Shown: positions 7,603 through 15,288 of the stretch, piece after piece
Layout: each line of letters starts with the position of its first letter
Position numbering within the stretch: the stretch's first letter is position 1
DNA from: Bacillota bacterium
GTDB lineage: Bacteria; Bacillota; Desulfotomaculia; Desulfotomaculales; Desulfotomaculaceae
NCBI GenBank assembly: GCA_023481335.1
Contig: JAMCWI010000102.1
Coordinates: 1-26,493 of the forward strand
DNA: 26,493 nucleotides
Reading direction: 5' to 3'
Program-made: the position numbers and the translations under genes
The notes under the pieces: model-generated
Told to the model about the DNA's origin: nothing
Database searches by the model: none
Seen by the model: only the letters and a program-made list of their open reading frames with translations

Positions 7603-7995
7603 TTAACGCTTGGAGAATTGCGGAGCGCGGCGGGCCTTTTTCAGGCCGTACTTGCGGCGCTCTTTCATGCGCGGGTCCCTGGTCAAAAATCCGGCCTTCT
7701 TTAAGGGGGGCCTTAAGTTCGGGTCCGCCAGGATCAGCGCGCGGGCTATGCCCATTTTGATGGCGCCGGCCTGGCCGGTATTGCCGCCGCCCAGCACCCT
7801 TGCCCGGACATCGAAGCGGGCGGAAGCGCCGGTAAGCTCCATGGGCTGGCGGACGATCATTTCAAGAGTGCGCCTGCTGAAATATACATCGACCGGCCTG
7901 TCGTTGATCGTTACCTTTCCTTCACCGGGAACGAGGTATACCCGCGCTATAGCGTTTTTCCTCCGGCCGGTACCGTAAAACATCACTTTAGCCAC
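7603..7995 (-). CDS. rpsI: Ribosomal protein uS9 (S9)
   Basis: The 130-residue product (family usually about 130) matches S9 throughout: VMFYGTGRRKNAIARVYLVP near the start, GGGNTGQAGAIKMGIARAL in the middle, and the basic tail KYGLKKARRAPQFSKR, whose terminal Lys-Arg reaches the P-site tRNA in the 30S subunit. I choose GTG 7995 because AAGGAGGAGAGACT stands just before it; the frame stays open further upstream but that sequence is antisense-like and overlaps rplM. It lies 16 bases after the rplM stop, forming the usual rplM-rpsI pair, and ends at a clear terminator. Confidence 0.97.
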   Translation of the reverse strand: MAKVMFYGTGRRKNAIARVYLVPGEGKVTINDRPVDVYFSRRTLEMIVRQPMELTGASARFDVRARVLGGGNTGQAGAIKMGIARALILADPNLRPPLKKAGFLTRDPRMKERRKYGLKKARRAPQFSKR

Positions 7996-8011
7996 AGTCT
8001 CTCCTCCTTCC

Positions 8012-8452
8012 CTAAGTTTGTTGCGCTTGCCATACTTCGGGCTTTTGCGCCTGGTGGGGGTGTTCCGGCCCCTTGTACACCTTAAGCTTTTTAGCCATCT
8101 GGGCGCCCAGCCGGGTGTGCGGCAGCATCCCAACGATAGCTTTCTCGACAAGAATTTCCGGCCTGGTTTTCATAACCGTCCCATAGCTTGTCATCTTCAG
8201 GCCGCCGGGGTACAGGGAGTGCCTGATATAGTACTTATTTTGCAGCTTATTGCCGGTGAGGACGATCTTCTCAGCGTTTATCACTATAACGTGGTCCCCG
8301 GTGTCAACATGCGGGGTAAAGTCGGGCTTGTGCTTGCCGCGCAGGATGCGGGCGGCTTCAACGGCCAGCCTGCCCAGCACTTTCCCTTCCCCGTCCAGGA
8401 TGTACCACTTGCGGTCCTTAATATCTTCAGGTCTGGCCATAAAGGACTTCAT
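8012..8452 (-). CDS. rplM: Ribosomal protein uL13 (L13)
   Basis: The 146-residue product has the L13 pattern: KDRKWYILDGEGKVLGRLA at the N-terminus, DFTPHVDTGDHVIVINAEKI, YYIRHSLYPGG and a C-terminal KLKVYKGPEHPHQAQKPE. L13 is an early-assembly 50S protein. Start ATG 8452 follows AAGGAGGTAAAATTG and gives the family length; the 15 extra in-frame residues upstream come from the leader. It is the first gene of its own transcription unit, with a sigma-A-type promoter at 8547-8575 and a structured leader. An L13-binding leader controlling rplM-rpsI is established for other Firmicutes; here it is proposed from the leader sequence. Confidence 0.97.
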   Translation of the reverse strand: MKSFMARPEDIKDRKWYILDGEGKVLGRLAVEAARILRGKHKPDFTPHVDTGDHVIVINAEKIVLTGNKLQNKYYIRHSLYPGGLKMTSYGTVMKTRPEILVEKAIVGMLPHTRLGAQMAKKLKVYKGPEHPHQAQKPEVWQAQQT

Positions 8453-8489
8453 CAATTTTACCTCCTTGCTCTTGGAACAGATACTTACC

Positions 8490-8540
8490 TGTGGCACGGA
8501 TCTTTAGCGTCCCGGGGCTCGTGGGATGCAAAAAGCCACA
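8490..8540 (-). promoter_or_regulatory. Probable L13 leader (autoregulatory mRNA structure)
   Basis: The transcribed leader of rplM begins near 8540. TGTGGC (8540-8535) pairs with GCCACA (8495-8490) and encloses a GC-rich stretch with GGGACGCTAAAGATCCGTGC. Rfam recognises a leader upstream of rplM in Firmicutes, thought to bind L13. Position, size and closing stem fit, but I judged this by eye without a covariance model. Confidence 0.55.
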
Positions 8541-8546
8541 TTAAGT

Positions 8547-8575
8547 ATTGTATTACAAAGCTCTGCCAGTGTCAA
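8547..8575 (-). promoter_or_regulatory. Sigma-A promoter of rplM-rpsI
   Basis: TTGACA (8575-8570), a 17-base spacer and TACAAT (8552-8547) form a near-consensus housekeeping promoter in the truA-rplM gap, about 95 bases upstream of the rplM start. Confidence 0.85.
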
Positions 8576-8604
8576 GGTTATCCAAACAGCCTCGCAGCTA
8601 TATT

Positions 8605-9360
8605 TTACAGGTTTATGCCGTATTCCACCGACTCCAAGCACAAACCCCGCGCCGGGGCGGTTGGTCCTGCCAGAAGGCTGTTTTTAGACTCCAGAATTTC
8701 TTCCATATCGCCGGGTGACAGTTTGCCCAGCCCAACCCGGATAAGGGTGCCGGCAATCATGCGCGCCATGTGGTAAAGAAAACCGTCCGCCTTAAGTTCA
8801 ACGCGGATAATTTCCCCCTCCCGCCTGACCAAAGCCTTCATCAGGCAGCGAACCGTCGTATTGACCGGCGTTCCCAGCGCGCGAAACGCGGCAAAATCAT
8901 GATTCCCGATTAATTTTTTTACCCCCTCACCCATCGCGTCCACGTCCAGAGACCGCGGTACGTGGTAGCTGTAGAGCCGCCTGAAAGGGGAGGGGACCCG
9001 GCCGTTATAGACAGTATAGCAATAAGTCTTGGCCGCGGCCGAAAACCGGGCGTGGAAACCGGCCGGAACCTCAATCGAGCTTATTGCGGCTATATCGCGC
9101 GGCAAAAGGCTGTTCAGGGCGGGGGCCACCTTTTCCGGCGGCGCCCGCCAGTCGCCGGCATCGAAATTTATGACCTGGCCGCGGGCGTGTACCCCTGAGT
9201 CGGTGCGGCCGGCCCCGAATACCTTTATCTCCTGCCCGGCCAGCCTGGAGAGCCGGTTTTCCAGCACCCCCTGCACTGTTTGAAATTTTGTGCCCCTTTG
9301 TTCCTGGAAGCCGTGGTAGCAGGTGCCGTCATAGGCTACAACGACCTTTATGTTACGCAT
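8605..9360 (-). CDS. truA: tRNA pseudouridine(38-40) synthase TruA
   Basis: The 251-residue protein carries the TruA catalytic motif GAGRTDSGVHARGQV with the nucleophilic Asp at residue 54, the N-terminal VVAYDGTCYHGFQEQ, HDFAAFRALG and FLYHMARMIAG near the C-terminus. It converts uridines 38-40 in the anticodon arm of several tRNAs. The ATG at 9360 has only a weak binding site (AGGGTAAACAC), and the upstream 220 bases are repeat family A, which has presumably separated truA from its former signals; in related genomes truA is closely coupled to ecfT. The gene order ecfT-truA-rplM-rpsI matches Bacillus and many Clostridia. Confidence 0.97.
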   Translation of the reverse strand: MRNIKVVVAYDGTCYHGFQEQRGTKFQTVQGVLENRLSRLAGQEIKVFGAGRTDSGVHARGQVINFDAGDWRAPPEKVAPALNSLLPRDIAAISSIEVPAGFHARFSAAAKTYCYTVYNGRVPSPFRRLYSYHVPRSLDVDAMGEGVKKLIGNHDFAAFRALGTPVNTTVRCLMKALVRREGEIIRVELKADGFLYHMARMIAGTLIRVGLGKLSPGDMEEILESKNSLLAGPTAPARGLCLESVEYGINL

Positions 9361-9376
9361 GTGTTTACCCTAATTT

Positions 9377-9581
9377 GGGGACACTCCCTAATTTGTAATT
9401 TCCTAATTGGGGACATTCTCTCGCTCTTAAATAGGGGACATTCCTTCGCTTGGAGAATTAAACGTGACGCGACCCCACTCCTTGATTCAAGAAAATAAAG
9501 AGTTGGATTACTTAGAAACCAGGAAGGTGTGTCCCCTCACCTTAGCTGGTGTGTCCCCGTACCTTAGCCAGGTGTGTCCCC
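9377..9581 (+). repeat. Family A repeat, copy 1 (ecfT-truA gap)
   Basis: GGGGACA occurs at 9377, 9409 and 9434; TGTCCCC ends at 9536, 9558 and 9581. The innermost pair bounds a 103-bp unit (9434-9536) with imperfect 20-bp inverted ends (GGGGACATTCCTTCGCTTGG against the reverse of CCAGGAAGGTGTGTCCCC). The same unit, in opposite orientation, occurs at 22363 and 25307. The outer ends repeat at 22-23 bp (right) and 25-32 bp (left). It fills nearly the whole gap. Confidence 0.9.
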
Positions 9582-9586
9582 ATTCC

Positions 9587-10378
9587 TTAGCTCCGGAAGA
9601 ACAGGGCCGCCAGCAGGGAAACCGCTGAAACACCCAAAGTAATATAGTCGGCCCGCCCAAACACCAAACTAAATAACCTGGACCGGTTCGCGTCAGGCCT
9701 GTAACAGCGGGCCTCCATCGCTTCCCCCAGCTCTTCCGCCCGGCGGATAACCTTGGCAAAGAGGGGAACCAAAAGCGGCAAAAGGTATCCGGCCCTGGCC
9801 AAAAACCCGCCGGCCATGCCCGCGCCGCGGGACCGCTGGGCTTTCACCAGCAGCTGCGCCTCGATGAATAGAGTAGGTACAAACCTGAGTGCTATCGACA
9901 TCATCATGGCGATCTCGTGCGCCGGCAGTCCAAGCTTACGCAGGGGGGCAAAGATCGCCTCCAGGCCGGCAGTAAGCTTTATCGGCGGTGTAGTCAGGGT
10001 CAAAAGAGCGGCAACTATGATCAGCGTCACCAGGCGAAAAAAAATCTGGCCGCCCGCTGCCAAACCTTCCGCTGTTATTCTTAGCCCGGCGAGAAAAAAA
10101 AGAGGGTTGCCCGGTGTTAAAAACACCTGCAATAAAAAAGTAAGGGCCAGGATAAGCCAGAACGGCTTCAAAACCCTATAAAATATTGCCGATTTAAATC
10201 CGGATCCGAGGATGCCGGCGGCAACGCAAGCAAAAGTTAACGAGAAGCCCTGCCAGTTGACAGCGGCTAGAGCAATCCAGGAACCGGCGAGTACGATTCC
10301 AATTTTAGTGCGGGGATCCAGGCGGTGCAACAGGGATTCCCCGGGTATAAACTGGCCGAATACTATGGAAGACAACAA
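9587..10378 (-). CDS. ecfT: ECF transporter transmembrane protein EcfT
   Basis: The 263-residue protein has about five or six hydrophobic helices and the cytoplasmic coupling helices with the EcfT Ala-Arg-Gly type motifs (VKAQRSRGAGM near 165, ELGEAMEARCYRP near 220), through which it contacts the two ATPases. EcfT with EcfA1 and EcfA2 forms the energising module shared by several substrate-binding S components, which take up vitamins or metals. No S component is in this window, so the substrate is undefined. The start is TTG 10378 (a second TTG follows at once) behind AGGACAGGGATAAATT. It follows ecfA2 by 40 bases. Confidence 0.93.
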   Translation of the reverse strand: MLSSIVFGQFIPGESLLHRLDPRTKIGIVLAGSWIALAAVNWQGFSLTFACVAAGILGSGFKSAIFYRVLKPFWLILALTFLLQVFLTPGNPLFFLAGLRITAEGLAAGGQIFFRLVTLIIVAALLTLTTPPIKLTAGLEAIFAPLRKLGLPAHEIAMMMSIALRFVPTLFIEAQLLVKAQRSRGAGMAGGFLARAGYLLPLLVPLFAKVIRRAEELGEAMEARCYRPDANRSRLFSLVFGRADYITLGVSAVSLLAALFFRS

Positions 10379-10418
10379 AATTTATCCCTGTCCTTTTTAA
10401 ATGGGGTCAGGCTTTACT

Positions 10419-11309
10419 TTACTTTCTAATCATACCGGCAATCTCCTCCACGGCTTCGTCCAGGGTGAGAATGTCCGTGCGCACAGGCTTCCCCGCCTCA
10501 GAGAGCGCGCGCATCATCGCGGCCGCGGCCGGCAGATCGAGCCCGGCTTCCCTTATCTCGGATAAGCAGGTAAAGACTTCACGCGGCTCACCCTCTTTGA
10601 GCAGGCGCCCCCGGCAAAGCACGGCCATTCTTGTGGCCACCCGCGCCACCTCTTCCATGTCGTGGGTCACCAGGATCACCGTAACGCCCCGTTCCCGCCT
10701 GAGACCTTCGATAATGTCAAAAACGGCTCGCCTGCCGGAGGGATCGAGGCCGGCGGTAGGCTCGTCCATAACCAGCACCTGCGGTCGCATTGCCAGCACC
10801 CCGGCTATGGCCACCCGGCGGCGCTGACCGCCGCTCAAGGCGAAGGGGGATATATCCCTCACTTCGGCCGGATTCAGCCCGGACCGGGTGAGCGATTCAC
10901 AAACCCGCTCCTCTACTTCCTGCGCGCTTAAGCCCATATTTTTCGGGCCAAAAGCAACTTCATCAAATATCGTCTCAGCGAACACCTGCTGCTCTGGCTG
11001 CTGGAAAACCAGCCCGACTTCCCGCCATAAACTGCTTCTTACTCGCCTGTCCGCGGTATCAAGCCCCAGAACCGATACTCTCCCGGCGGAAGGTTTTAAA
11101 AGGCCGTTAAAATGCTGTACCAGTGTTGATTTCCCGGACCCGGTGGCGCCGGCAACGGCATAAAGTTCCCCGGCCATTATTTCCAGGGAGATTTCCTCCA
11201 GGGCGGCAAATTCAAAAGGGGTTCCTGGAGAGTATATGTAAGTTAAGTTTTCCACTTTAACTGCAGGCCCGTCGCTCCTGCCGCCCTGCCGTCCTGTGAT
11301 CACCGGCAT
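10419..11309 (-). CDS. ecfA2: ECF transporter ATPase EcfA2
   Basis: This 296-residue ABC ATPase has Walker A GATGSGKST (residues 54-62), Q-loop in VFQQPEQQVFAETI, signature LSGGQRRRVAIAG, Walker B VLVMDEPTAGLDP and the switch His in LVTHDMEEV. The C-terminal extension (after about 235) is typical of EcfA subunits. Its ATG at 11309 overlaps the end of ecfA1 by 10 bases and has no good binding site, so translation is probably coupled. The first 16 residues (a Gly/Arg-rich stretch) are not conserved, and a later in-frame GTG could be the true start. Confidence 0.93.
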   Translation of the reverse strand: MPVITGRQGGRSDGPAVKVENLTYIYSPGTPFEFAALEEISLEIMAGELYAVAGATGSGKSTLVQHFNGLLKPSAGRVSVLGLDTADRRVRSSLWREVGLVFQQPEQQVFAETIFDEVAFGPKNMGLSAQEVEERVCESLTRSGLNPAEVRDISPFALSGGQRRRVAIAGVLAMRPQVLVMDEPTAGLDPSGRRAVFDIIEGLRRERGVTVILVTHDMEEVARVATRMAVLCRGRLLKEGEPREVFTCLSEIREAGLDLPAAAAMMRALSEAGKPVRTDILTLDEAVEEIAGMIRK

Positions 11310-12133
11310 AGAAAGTTTACCATGTCCGTCACCGTTAAAATTCCATCCGGTACCGGGAGACCCCGCCTTTTCAGCCTACGGGCTAAACTGGCGGCAGCGG
11401 GCAAATCCAACCCCAGGCGTAAGACTTCGTCTTCCCGGAAAAAAACTTCGCGCGGCGAGCCGCAGAGGGCGATCCTGCCGCGGTCGAGGACCAGCACGCG
11501 TCCGGCCTGCGCGGCTTCTTCCATAAAATGAGTGACAAGGAGCACGGTAATCCCCTCTTCCCGGTTCAGCCTTGCCAGTGTTTTCATGAGAGATCGGCGG
11601 CCCCGGGGGTCGAGCATTGAAGTGGGCTCATCGAGCAGGATGCAGGATGGGCGCATGGCCAGCACGCCGGCCACCGCCAGGCGTATTTTAAGCCCGCCGG
11701 ACAGTAAATGCGGCGGGCGGCGCCGGTGTTCTGCGAGCCCGGCAAGGGAAAGGGCCTCATCCACCCTCTCCCGGACCTCATCAGGCGGCAGGCCGAGGTT
11801 TTCGGGGCCGAAGGCCACGTCCTCCTCCACCAGTGCGCTGACTATCTGGTTGTCCGGGTTCTGAAAGACCATCCCCACCTGCCGGCGAATTTCCCACCTG
11901 CACTCTTCCCTCAGTGTGTTCAGGCCATTCACAAGGACATTTCCTTCATCGGGCAGCAGCAAAGCGTTTATAAGGCGGGCAAGGGTTGACTTACCGGATC
12001 CGTTCGGCCCGATTACAGCCAGAAATTCCCCCCGGGAGACTGACAGGTCAATTCCGGACAGGGCCTGCCGCTCGCCCGCAGTCCCCTTCCCATACACGTA
12101 AGTGAGGCCTTTAACTTCAATAAAAACCTCCAA
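11300..12133 (-). CDS. ecfA1: ECF transporter ATPase EcfA1
   Basis: This 277-residue ABC ATPase has Walker A GPNGSGKST (42-50), Q-loop Gln91 (VFQNPDNQI), Walker B CILLDEP (164-170) and switch His202. The signature reads LSGGLKIRLAVAG, where most EcfA proteins have LSGGQKQRVAIAG, so Gln and Arg next to the conserved LSGG are replaced by Leu and Ile. It would pair with EcfA2 as a heterodimer under EcfT. The TTG at 12133 directly follows the rplQ stop codon. The only Shine-Dalgarno-like GGAGG lies inside codons 1-3, which suggests reinitiation after rplQ or a rare downstream start (ATT at 12121). Confidence 0.93.
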   Translation of the reverse strand: MEVFIEVKGLTYVYGKGTAGERQALSGIDLSVSRGEFLAVIGPNGSGKSTLARLINALLLPDEGNVLVNGLNTLREECRWEIRRQVGMVFQNPDNQIVSALVEEDVAFGPENLGLPPDEVRERVDEALSLAGLAEHRRRPPHLLSGGLKIRLAVAGVLAMRPSCILLDEPTSMLDPRGRRSLMKTLARLNREEGITVLLVTHFMEEAAQAGRVLVLDRGRIALCGSPREVFFREDEVLRLGLDLPAAASLARRLKRRGLPVPDGILTVTDMVNFLCR

Positions 12134-12472
12134 CTACACAAGCTCCAGGATTACCATCTCAGCCGCGTCGCCGCGGCGGTGCCCGACCTTTATGATCCTG
12201 GTGTAACCGCCCGGGCGGCCGGCATACTGCGGGGCTATCTTATCAAAAAGCTTCCGCACGACGTCTTCTTCAAATACATAGGCCAGCACCTGGCGGCGTG
12301 CCGCCAGATCACCGCTTTTGGCCTTGGTGACCAGTCTCTCCGCAATGCTTTTAACTTCTTTGGCCCTGGCCTCGGTGGTGTTGATCCGCTCGTCGCGGAA
12401 AAGTGAAGTAACCAGGTTGCGCAGCATTGCTTTTCTGTGCCCGGTATTGATCCCCAGTCTCTGGTAGCCCAT
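12134..12472 (-). CDS. rplQ: Ribosomal protein bL17 (L17)
   Basis: The 112-residue product is the usual Firmicutes size and has GYQRLGINTGHRKAMLRNLV at the N-terminus, DERINTTEARAKEVKSIAER and the C-terminal YTRIIKVGHRRGDAAEMVIL. L17 is a 50S protein near the tunnel exit. ATG 12472 follows AGGGAGGGACGTAAAG. It is the last ribosomal gene of the alpha operon, 15 bases after rpoA, and its stop codon abuts the TTG of ecfA1. Confidence 0.97.
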   Translation of the reverse strand: MGYQRLGINTGHRKAMLRNLVTSLFRDERINTTEARAKEVKSIAERLVTKAKSGDLAARRQVLAYVFEEDVVRKLFDKIAPQYAGRPGGYTRIIKVGHRRGDAAEMVILELV

Positions 12473-12487
12473 CTTTACGTCCCTCCC

Positions 12488-13429
12488 TTACTCGTCGTCT
12501 TTTCTAAGCGAGAGGCCCAGCTCGTTCAGTTTATTTATTACTTCTTCAAGGGATTTTTTCCCCAGGTTGCGCACTTTCATCATGTCTTCTTCGTTTTTCT
12601 GGATCAGTTCCTCTACGGTGTTGATGCCGGCACGCTTAAGGCAATTGTAAGAGCGGACAGACAGGTCAAGTTCCTCGATAGTCATTTCAAGAATTTTGTC
12701 CTTTTGCTCTTCCGGCTTCTCTACCATTATCTCCATATCGTCCACAGATTCAGTCAGTTCAATAAAACGGCGCAAGTACTCGCTTAAAATTTTGGCGGAA
12801 AGGCTTGTGGCCTCGTCCGGCCTGATGCTGCCGTCGGTCCACACCTCAAGAGTCAGCTTGTCGTAGTCGGTGATCTGGCCGACCCGGGTGTTTTCTACAT
12901 TGAAATTAACCTTCTGTACCGGAGTAAAAACAGAGTCAACCGGGATTACGCCGATAATGTGATCCCCTTTTTTGTTCCTTTCAGCCGGGACGTAACCCCT
13001 TCCCCTGGACACGGTCAGTTCCATAAAGAGCCTTGAGTTGCTCGCCAGGGTGGCGATAGCCTGGTCCGGGTTAAGGATTTCAACGTCGGCGTCATGAATG
13101 ATGTCTTTGGCCAGCACAATGCCTTCGCCGGTGGTCTCTATCCGTAAGACCTTCTCTTCATCCCCGTAAAGCTTAAAGCGGATGTTTTTCAAGTTTAAAA
13201 TTATATCGGTAACATCCTCGACTACACCCGGTATGGTCGAGAACTCGTGCAACACCCCGTCTATTTTGACAGAGGTGACTGCTGCCCCGGGCAGGGATGA
13301 AAGAAGGATACGGCGCAGCGAATTGCCGAGAGTGATGCCGTATCCGCGCTCGAGCGGCTCGACAACAAACCGGCCATAATTTTCGTTGACCTCTTCAGGC
13401 AATACTTTGGGCTTTTCTATTTCAAGCAT
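12488..13429 (-). CDS. rpoA: RNA polymerase alpha subunit
   Basis: The 313-residue protein has both alpha domains. The N-terminal dimerisation domain shows YGRFVVEPLERGYGITLGNS, LRRILLSSLPGAAVTSVKID and the beta/beta-prime contacting core to about 230. The C-terminal domain (LDLSVRSYNCLKRAGINTVE, then RNLGKKSLEEVINKLNELGL) holds the helix-hairpin-helix that binds UP elements and activators. The linker contains acidic SVDDMEIMVEKPEEQKDK. ATG 13429 follows AAGGAGGGATTCATT. Its position between rpsD and rplQ is universal in bacteria. Confidence 0.98.
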   Translation of the reverse strand: MLEIEKPKVLPEEVNENYGRFVVEPLERGYGITLGNSLRRILLSSLPGAAVTSVKIDGVLHEFSTIPGVVEDVTDIILNLKNIRFKLYGDEEKVLRIETTGEGIVLAKDIIHDADVEILNPDQAIATLASNSRLFMELTVSRGRGYVPAERNKKGDHIIGVIPVDSVFTPVQKVNFNVENTRVGQITDYDKLTLEVWTDGSIRPDEATSLSAKILSEYLRRFIELTESVDDMEIMVEKPEEQKDKILEMTIEELDLSVRSYNCLKRAGINTVEELIQKNEEDMMKVRNLGKKSLEEVINKLNELGLSLRKDDE

Positions 13430-13471
13430 AATGAATCCCTCCTTACCAGCGAAACCGGCATCACACGAGAC

Positions 13472-14098
13472 CTACCTGGAATATAGTTCAACAATAAGGT
13501 GCTCCCGGACGGGGGCATCAATTTGATCCCTGGTGGGGAGTGCTATTACCCTTCCCCTGCCCTGTTCGGCCTCGGCTTCGAGCCAGGCCGGGGGGATCCT
13601 GTCAGACGCCCTTTCGAGCAACTCCTTGATCCTGGGAGAGCCCTTGCTTTTTTCCCGTACCGCCACCACATCGCCGGCACGAAGAAGGAACGAAGGAATG
13701 TTGACTTTGCGCCCGTTAACCGTAAAGTGGCCGTGGCGCACGAGCTGCCTGGCCTCATTGCGGGATGCGCCCAACCCCAGGCGAAATACCACGTTATCCA
13801 AACGCCTTTCCAAAAGGAGCAAAAGATTTTCACCGGTAACGCCCTGCTGGCGCTCCGCTTTTTCAAAATAGCGGCGGAACTGCCCTTCCAGGACGCCGTA
13901 TATGCGGCGTACTTTTTGCTTTTCTCTCAACTGTACCCCGTACTCCGAGGTTTTTTTGCGGCCCTGCCCATGCTGGCCCGGCACGTATGCCCGGCGGTCG
14001 ACGGCGCACTTCTGAGTGTAGCAGCGGTCGCCTTTCAAATAAAGTTTCAGACCTTCACGGCGGCAAAGCCGGCAAACCGATTCGGTATATCTTGCCAA
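13472..14098 (-). CDS. rpsD: Ribosomal protein uS4 (S4), zinc-binding form
   Basis: The 208-residue product has ARYTESVCRLCRREGLKLYL at the N-terminus, KTSEYGVQLREKQKVRRIYG, an S4 RNA-binding domain (RLDNVVFRLGLGASRNEARQ, then VRHGHFTVNGRKVNIPS) and the C-terminus REHLIVELYSR. Four cysteines in the first 31 residues (C9, C12, C26, C31) make this the C+ form that binds zinc, unlike the cysteine-free paralogue of some Bacilli. S4 starts 30S assembly and in many bacteria represses its own operon. Start is TTG 14098 behind AGGAGGTGCGCTGCAT. Confidence 0.97.
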   Translation of the reverse strand: MARYTESVCRLCRREGLKLYLKGDRCYTQKCAVDRRAYVPGQHGQGRKKTSEYGVQLREKQKVRRIYGVLEGQFRRYFEKAERQQGVTGENLLLLLERRLDNVVFRLGLGASRNEARQLVRHGHFTVNGRKVNIPSFLLRAGDVVAVREKSKGSPRIKELLERASDRIPPAWLEAEAEQGRGRVIALPTRDQIDAPVREHLIVELYSR

Positions 14099-14115
14099 AT
14101 GCAGCGCACCTCCTA

Positions 14116-14505
14116 TTAAACTCTCCGGCGCTTGGGCGGCCGGCAGCCGTTATGTGGGATGGGCGTAACGTCCTTGATCAGGCTAACTTCCAGTCCGACG
14201 GCCTGGAGGGAACGAATGGCGGCTTCCCGGCCTGCGCCGGGCCCCTTCACCATAACCTCTACTTCTTTTAAACCGTGCTCCATCGCCTCTTTAGCCGCAT
14301 TTTCAGCCGCCATCTGGGCGGCAAAGGGCGTGCTTTTACGGGAGCCCTTAAAACCGACCTGCCCGGCACTCGACCAGGATAACGTATTCCCTTTGTTGTC
14401 GGTAATGGTTATCACGGTATTATTAAAGGTCGACTTGATATGGGCCACGCCGAATTCAATGTTCTTGCGCTCGCGCTTTTTAGTCCTGGTTGTACGACGC
14501 GCCAT
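14116..14505 (-). CDS. rpsK: Ribosomal protein uS11 (S11)
   Basis: The 129-residue product matches S11: NIEFGVAHIKSTFNNTVITI, GNTLSWSSAGQVGFKGSRKS, TPFAAQMAAENAAKEAMEHG and the C-terminal DVTPIPHNGCRPPKRRRV. S11 sits in the 30S platform next to the mRNA exit and the Shine-Dalgarno helix. ATG 14505 follows AAGGAGGTAATTTA. It lies 17 bases before rpsD and 19 after rpsM. Confidence 0.98.
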   Translation of the reverse strand: MARRTTRTKKRERKNIEFGVAHIKSTFNNTVITITDNKGNTLSWSSAGQVGFKGSRKSTPFAAQMAAENAAKEAMEHGLKEVEVMVKGPGAGREAAIRSLQAVGLEVSLIKDVTPIPHNGCRPPKRRRV

Positions 14506-14524
14506 TAAATTACCTCCTTATTAA

Positions 14525-14896
14525 CTATTTTTTCCTGCGGATACCCACGGTCTTACGAGGCCCTTTACGGGTCCTGGCGTTGGTCTTGGTGCGCTGGCCG
14601 CGCACCGGCATCCCGCGCCGGTGCCGCAAACCACGGTAACAACCGATTTCAATTAATCGCTTTATATTTAAAGCAATTTCCCGGCGCAGGTCACCTTCGA
14701 CCTTGTAGTTCTTTTCGATAGCATCTCTCAGCCTGGTGATCTCTTCCTCGGTCAGGTTCCTGACCCGGGTATCGATATTTATTCCGGTCTTGACCAAAAT
14801 TTTTTGAGATGTGGGCTTGCCGATACCGTAAATGTAGGTGAGGGCGATTTCTACCCGCTTATCCCTTGGCAGGTCTACGCCTGCGATACGTGCCAT
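14525..14896 (-). CDS. rpsM: Ribosomal protein uS13 (S13)
   Basis: The 123-residue product starts ARIAGVDLPRDKRVEIALTY and contains YGIGKPTSQKILVKTGIN (helix-hairpin-helix), YRGLRHRRGMPVRGQRTKTN and the basic tail that reaches the P-site tRNA (GPRKTVGIRRKK). ATG 14896 follows GGAGGTGTTAAATAATAA. It begins 23 bases after rpmJ. Confidence 0.98.
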   Translation of the reverse strand: MARIAGVDLPRDKRVEIALTYIYGIGKPTSQKILVKTGINIDTRVRNLTEEEITRLRDAIEKNYKVEGDLRREIALNIKRLIEIGCYRGLRHRRGMPVRGQRTKTNARTRKGPRKTVGIRRKK

Positions 14897-14919
14897 TTAT
14901 TATTTAACACCTCCCTGGT

Positions 14920-15033
14920 TTACCCCTGAACCTGCTTGTGTTTGGGATTATCACATATTATCATAACTTTGCCCTTCCTGCGGATGATCTTGCATTTTTC
15001 GCACATAGGCCTAACGGATGGCCTTACTTTCAC
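14920..15033 (-). CDS. rpmJ: Ribosomal protein bL36 (L36), zinc-binding form
   Basis: The translation KVRPSVRPMCEKCKIIRRKG followed by KVMIICDNPKHKQVQG is complete L36. C-x2-C, then a single Cys and the His of PKHKQ, make the zinc ribbon of the C+ form. I choose GTG 15033, which gives the canonical 37 residues and lies 8 bases after GGAGG. An ATG at 15039 would add two residues but lies too near the binding site. The 252-base gap to infA is filled with repeat family B. Confidence 0.95.
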   Translation of the reverse strand: MKVRPSVRPMCEKCKIIRRKGKVMIICDNPKHKQVQG

Positions 15034-15046
15034 CGTCATAACCTCC

Positions 15047-15288
15047 AGTTTGGTGGTTGGTGGTTGGTCGTTGGGATAATCCAACTCCGCTGCCACAAAC
15101 CAATTTATAATTTAAAACTGTTAGTCATTGGTACGTGAAAAACGGTTTACCGAATTTTTTATCCACCAACCACTAACTACTATTAGATCGTTCGTCGCGG
15201 GTCGTTAGTCGTCAGGCCTTCTTATTGAAATTCACCTTTGGCGAATTTCCTCTTTTCCCAACCACCAACCACTAACCACCAGCCACTA
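15047..15288 (-). repeat. Family B inverted-repeat element, TGGTTGG word type (infA-rpmJ gap)
   Basis: In transcript sense the element starts with the infA stop itself (TAG at 15288-15286), reading TAGTGGCTGGTGGTTAGTGG, then a GAAATTC/GAATTTC hairpin at 15227-15249. A second patch of the same words lies at 15163-15180 (GTAGTTAGTGGTTGGTGG). It closes with the complementary arm at 15047-15076 (AACGACCAACCACCAACCAC), 5 to 10 bases before the rpmJ binding site. The arms can form a long imperfect stem. No gene lies in the gap. Confidence 0.8.

Noticed and set aside
8018..8776. A 252-codon plus-strand frame across rplM and truA
   Set aside because: It is antisense to two well identified genes and to the leader between them, with no recognisable domain.
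9377..9581. GGGGACA/TGTCCCC arrays as a CRISPR-like array
   Set aside because: Repeats are about 10-15 bp, in opposite orientations on the two sides, with no uniform spacers and no cas genes nearby.
13499..14119. A 206-codon plus-strand frame antisense to rpsD
   Set aside because: It mirrors a conserved ribosomal gene, has no family resemblance or binding site, and results from the GC-rich codon pattern.
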